Positions 63,789 to 64,000 of a stretch of DNA of 64,000 bases are shown here, piece after piece. The notes under the pieces are model-generated. The model had not been told where the DNA came from and did not search any database. It saw only the letters and a list, made by a program, of their open reading frames with translations. A program made the translations under genes and the position numbers. The DNA comes from Devosia sp. YIM 151766 (lineage in GTDB: Bacteria > Pseudomonadota > Alphaproteobacteria > Rhizobiales > Devosiaceae). The stretch covers positions 1,860,001 to 1,924,000 of the forward strand of contig NZ_CP127251.1 of the NCBI RefSeq assembly GCF_030285925.1, written 5' to 3'. Within the stretch, counting starts at the first letter, position 1. Each line of letters opens with the position of its first letter.

Positions 63789-64000
63789 ATGACCAATCGT
63801 CTCTTCATCATTGGCGCCGTTATCATCGCCGCGCTCTACGTGCTGTTTTCCTCGATCTACATCGTCGACGAGCGGGAACAGGCCATCGTCATGCGCTTCG
63901 GTCAGATCACCGACGTCCGCACCGAGCCGGGCCTCTATTTCAAGATCCCGACCGATATCGTCGACAGCGTCCAGATCGTCGACGACCGTTTGCTGCGCTA
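63789..64000 (+). CDS. hflC: HflC, N-terminal part (cut by window edge)
   Basis: The first 70 codons: MTNRLFIIGAVIIAALYVLF membrane anchor, then SSIYIVDEREQAIVMRFG, the Band 7 start of HflC. It partners HflK. The gene continues beyond the window. Confidence 0.92.
   Translation, partial: MTNRLFIIGAVIIAALYVLFSSIYIVDEREQAIVMRFGQITDVRTEPGLYFKIPTDIVDSVQIVDDRLLR

Overview
The window is a G+C-rich stretch of an alphaproteobacterial chromosome, most likely Hyphomicrobiales and possibly Devosia-like. Evidence: a giant Growth-Pole-Ring-type (GPR/RgsE) polar protein, a cysG-DUF2849-cysI-cysH sulfate-assimilation cluster, adrenodoxin-type ferredoxins, a CTTGAC-N17-CTTATC promoter, and several dispersed palindromic repeat families typical of the group. 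Genus is inference. There is no prophage, transposon, CRISPR array or rRNA; this is ordinary chromosome with one toxin-antitoxin pair.

Layout: 1-4.0 kb, flagellar flgL (partial), flgK, flgE with a sigma54-like promoter. 4.2-8.7 kb, a P-loop ATPase, metA, ycjX and ycjF. 8.8-15.8 kb, a sulfur/redox block: two [2Fe-2S] ferredoxins, a thioredoxin-reductase-like ferredoxin-NADP reductase, cysH fused to DUF934, siroheme sulfite reductase, DUF2849 and cysG. 15.8-19.0 kb, a methyltransferase, prfC and an Hpt protein. 19.4-24.5 kb, the 1699-residue GPR-like protein. 24.6-35.6 kb, SMR and MFS transporters, an LpxH-like phosphoesterase, a secreted NagZ-like GH3, acs, a GNAT protein, parDE, a flippase/FemAB-like pair and terC. 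35.9-45.7 kb, tRNA-Lys(CUU), leuA behind a Leu-rich leader ORF, phzF, a UPF0303 protein, tetR-ilvC, a GGDEF protein and an esterase. 45.8-55.5 kb, an Old Yellow Enzyme, kup, an FMN reductase, pdxJ, ilvIH behind a complete attenuator, pit with a PHO box, and a Nudix protein. 55.6-64 kb, csp, a glycine-zipper lipoprotein, DUF423, MATE, miaA, serB, an OmdA-domain protein, ridA, thyA-mazG-folA and hflKC.

Functional themes: branched-chain amino acid synthesis (leuA, ilvC, ilvIH) sits in three loci, two with candidate leader-peptide attenuators and one behind a TetR gene with a perfect 16-bp palindrome. The ferredoxin/FNR/CysI genes look like a complete NADPH-to-sulfite electron chain without CysJ. 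thyA-mazG-folA forms a translationally coupled thymidylate/folate operon.

Most unusual material is regulatory: the leu and ilv leaders, a PHO box over the pit start codon, an orphan terminator with an upstream folded region (candidate sRNA), a hairpin hiding the SMR ribosome-binding site, and five copies of a 33-bp REP-like repeat. All assignments are from reading the sequence; no database search was run.
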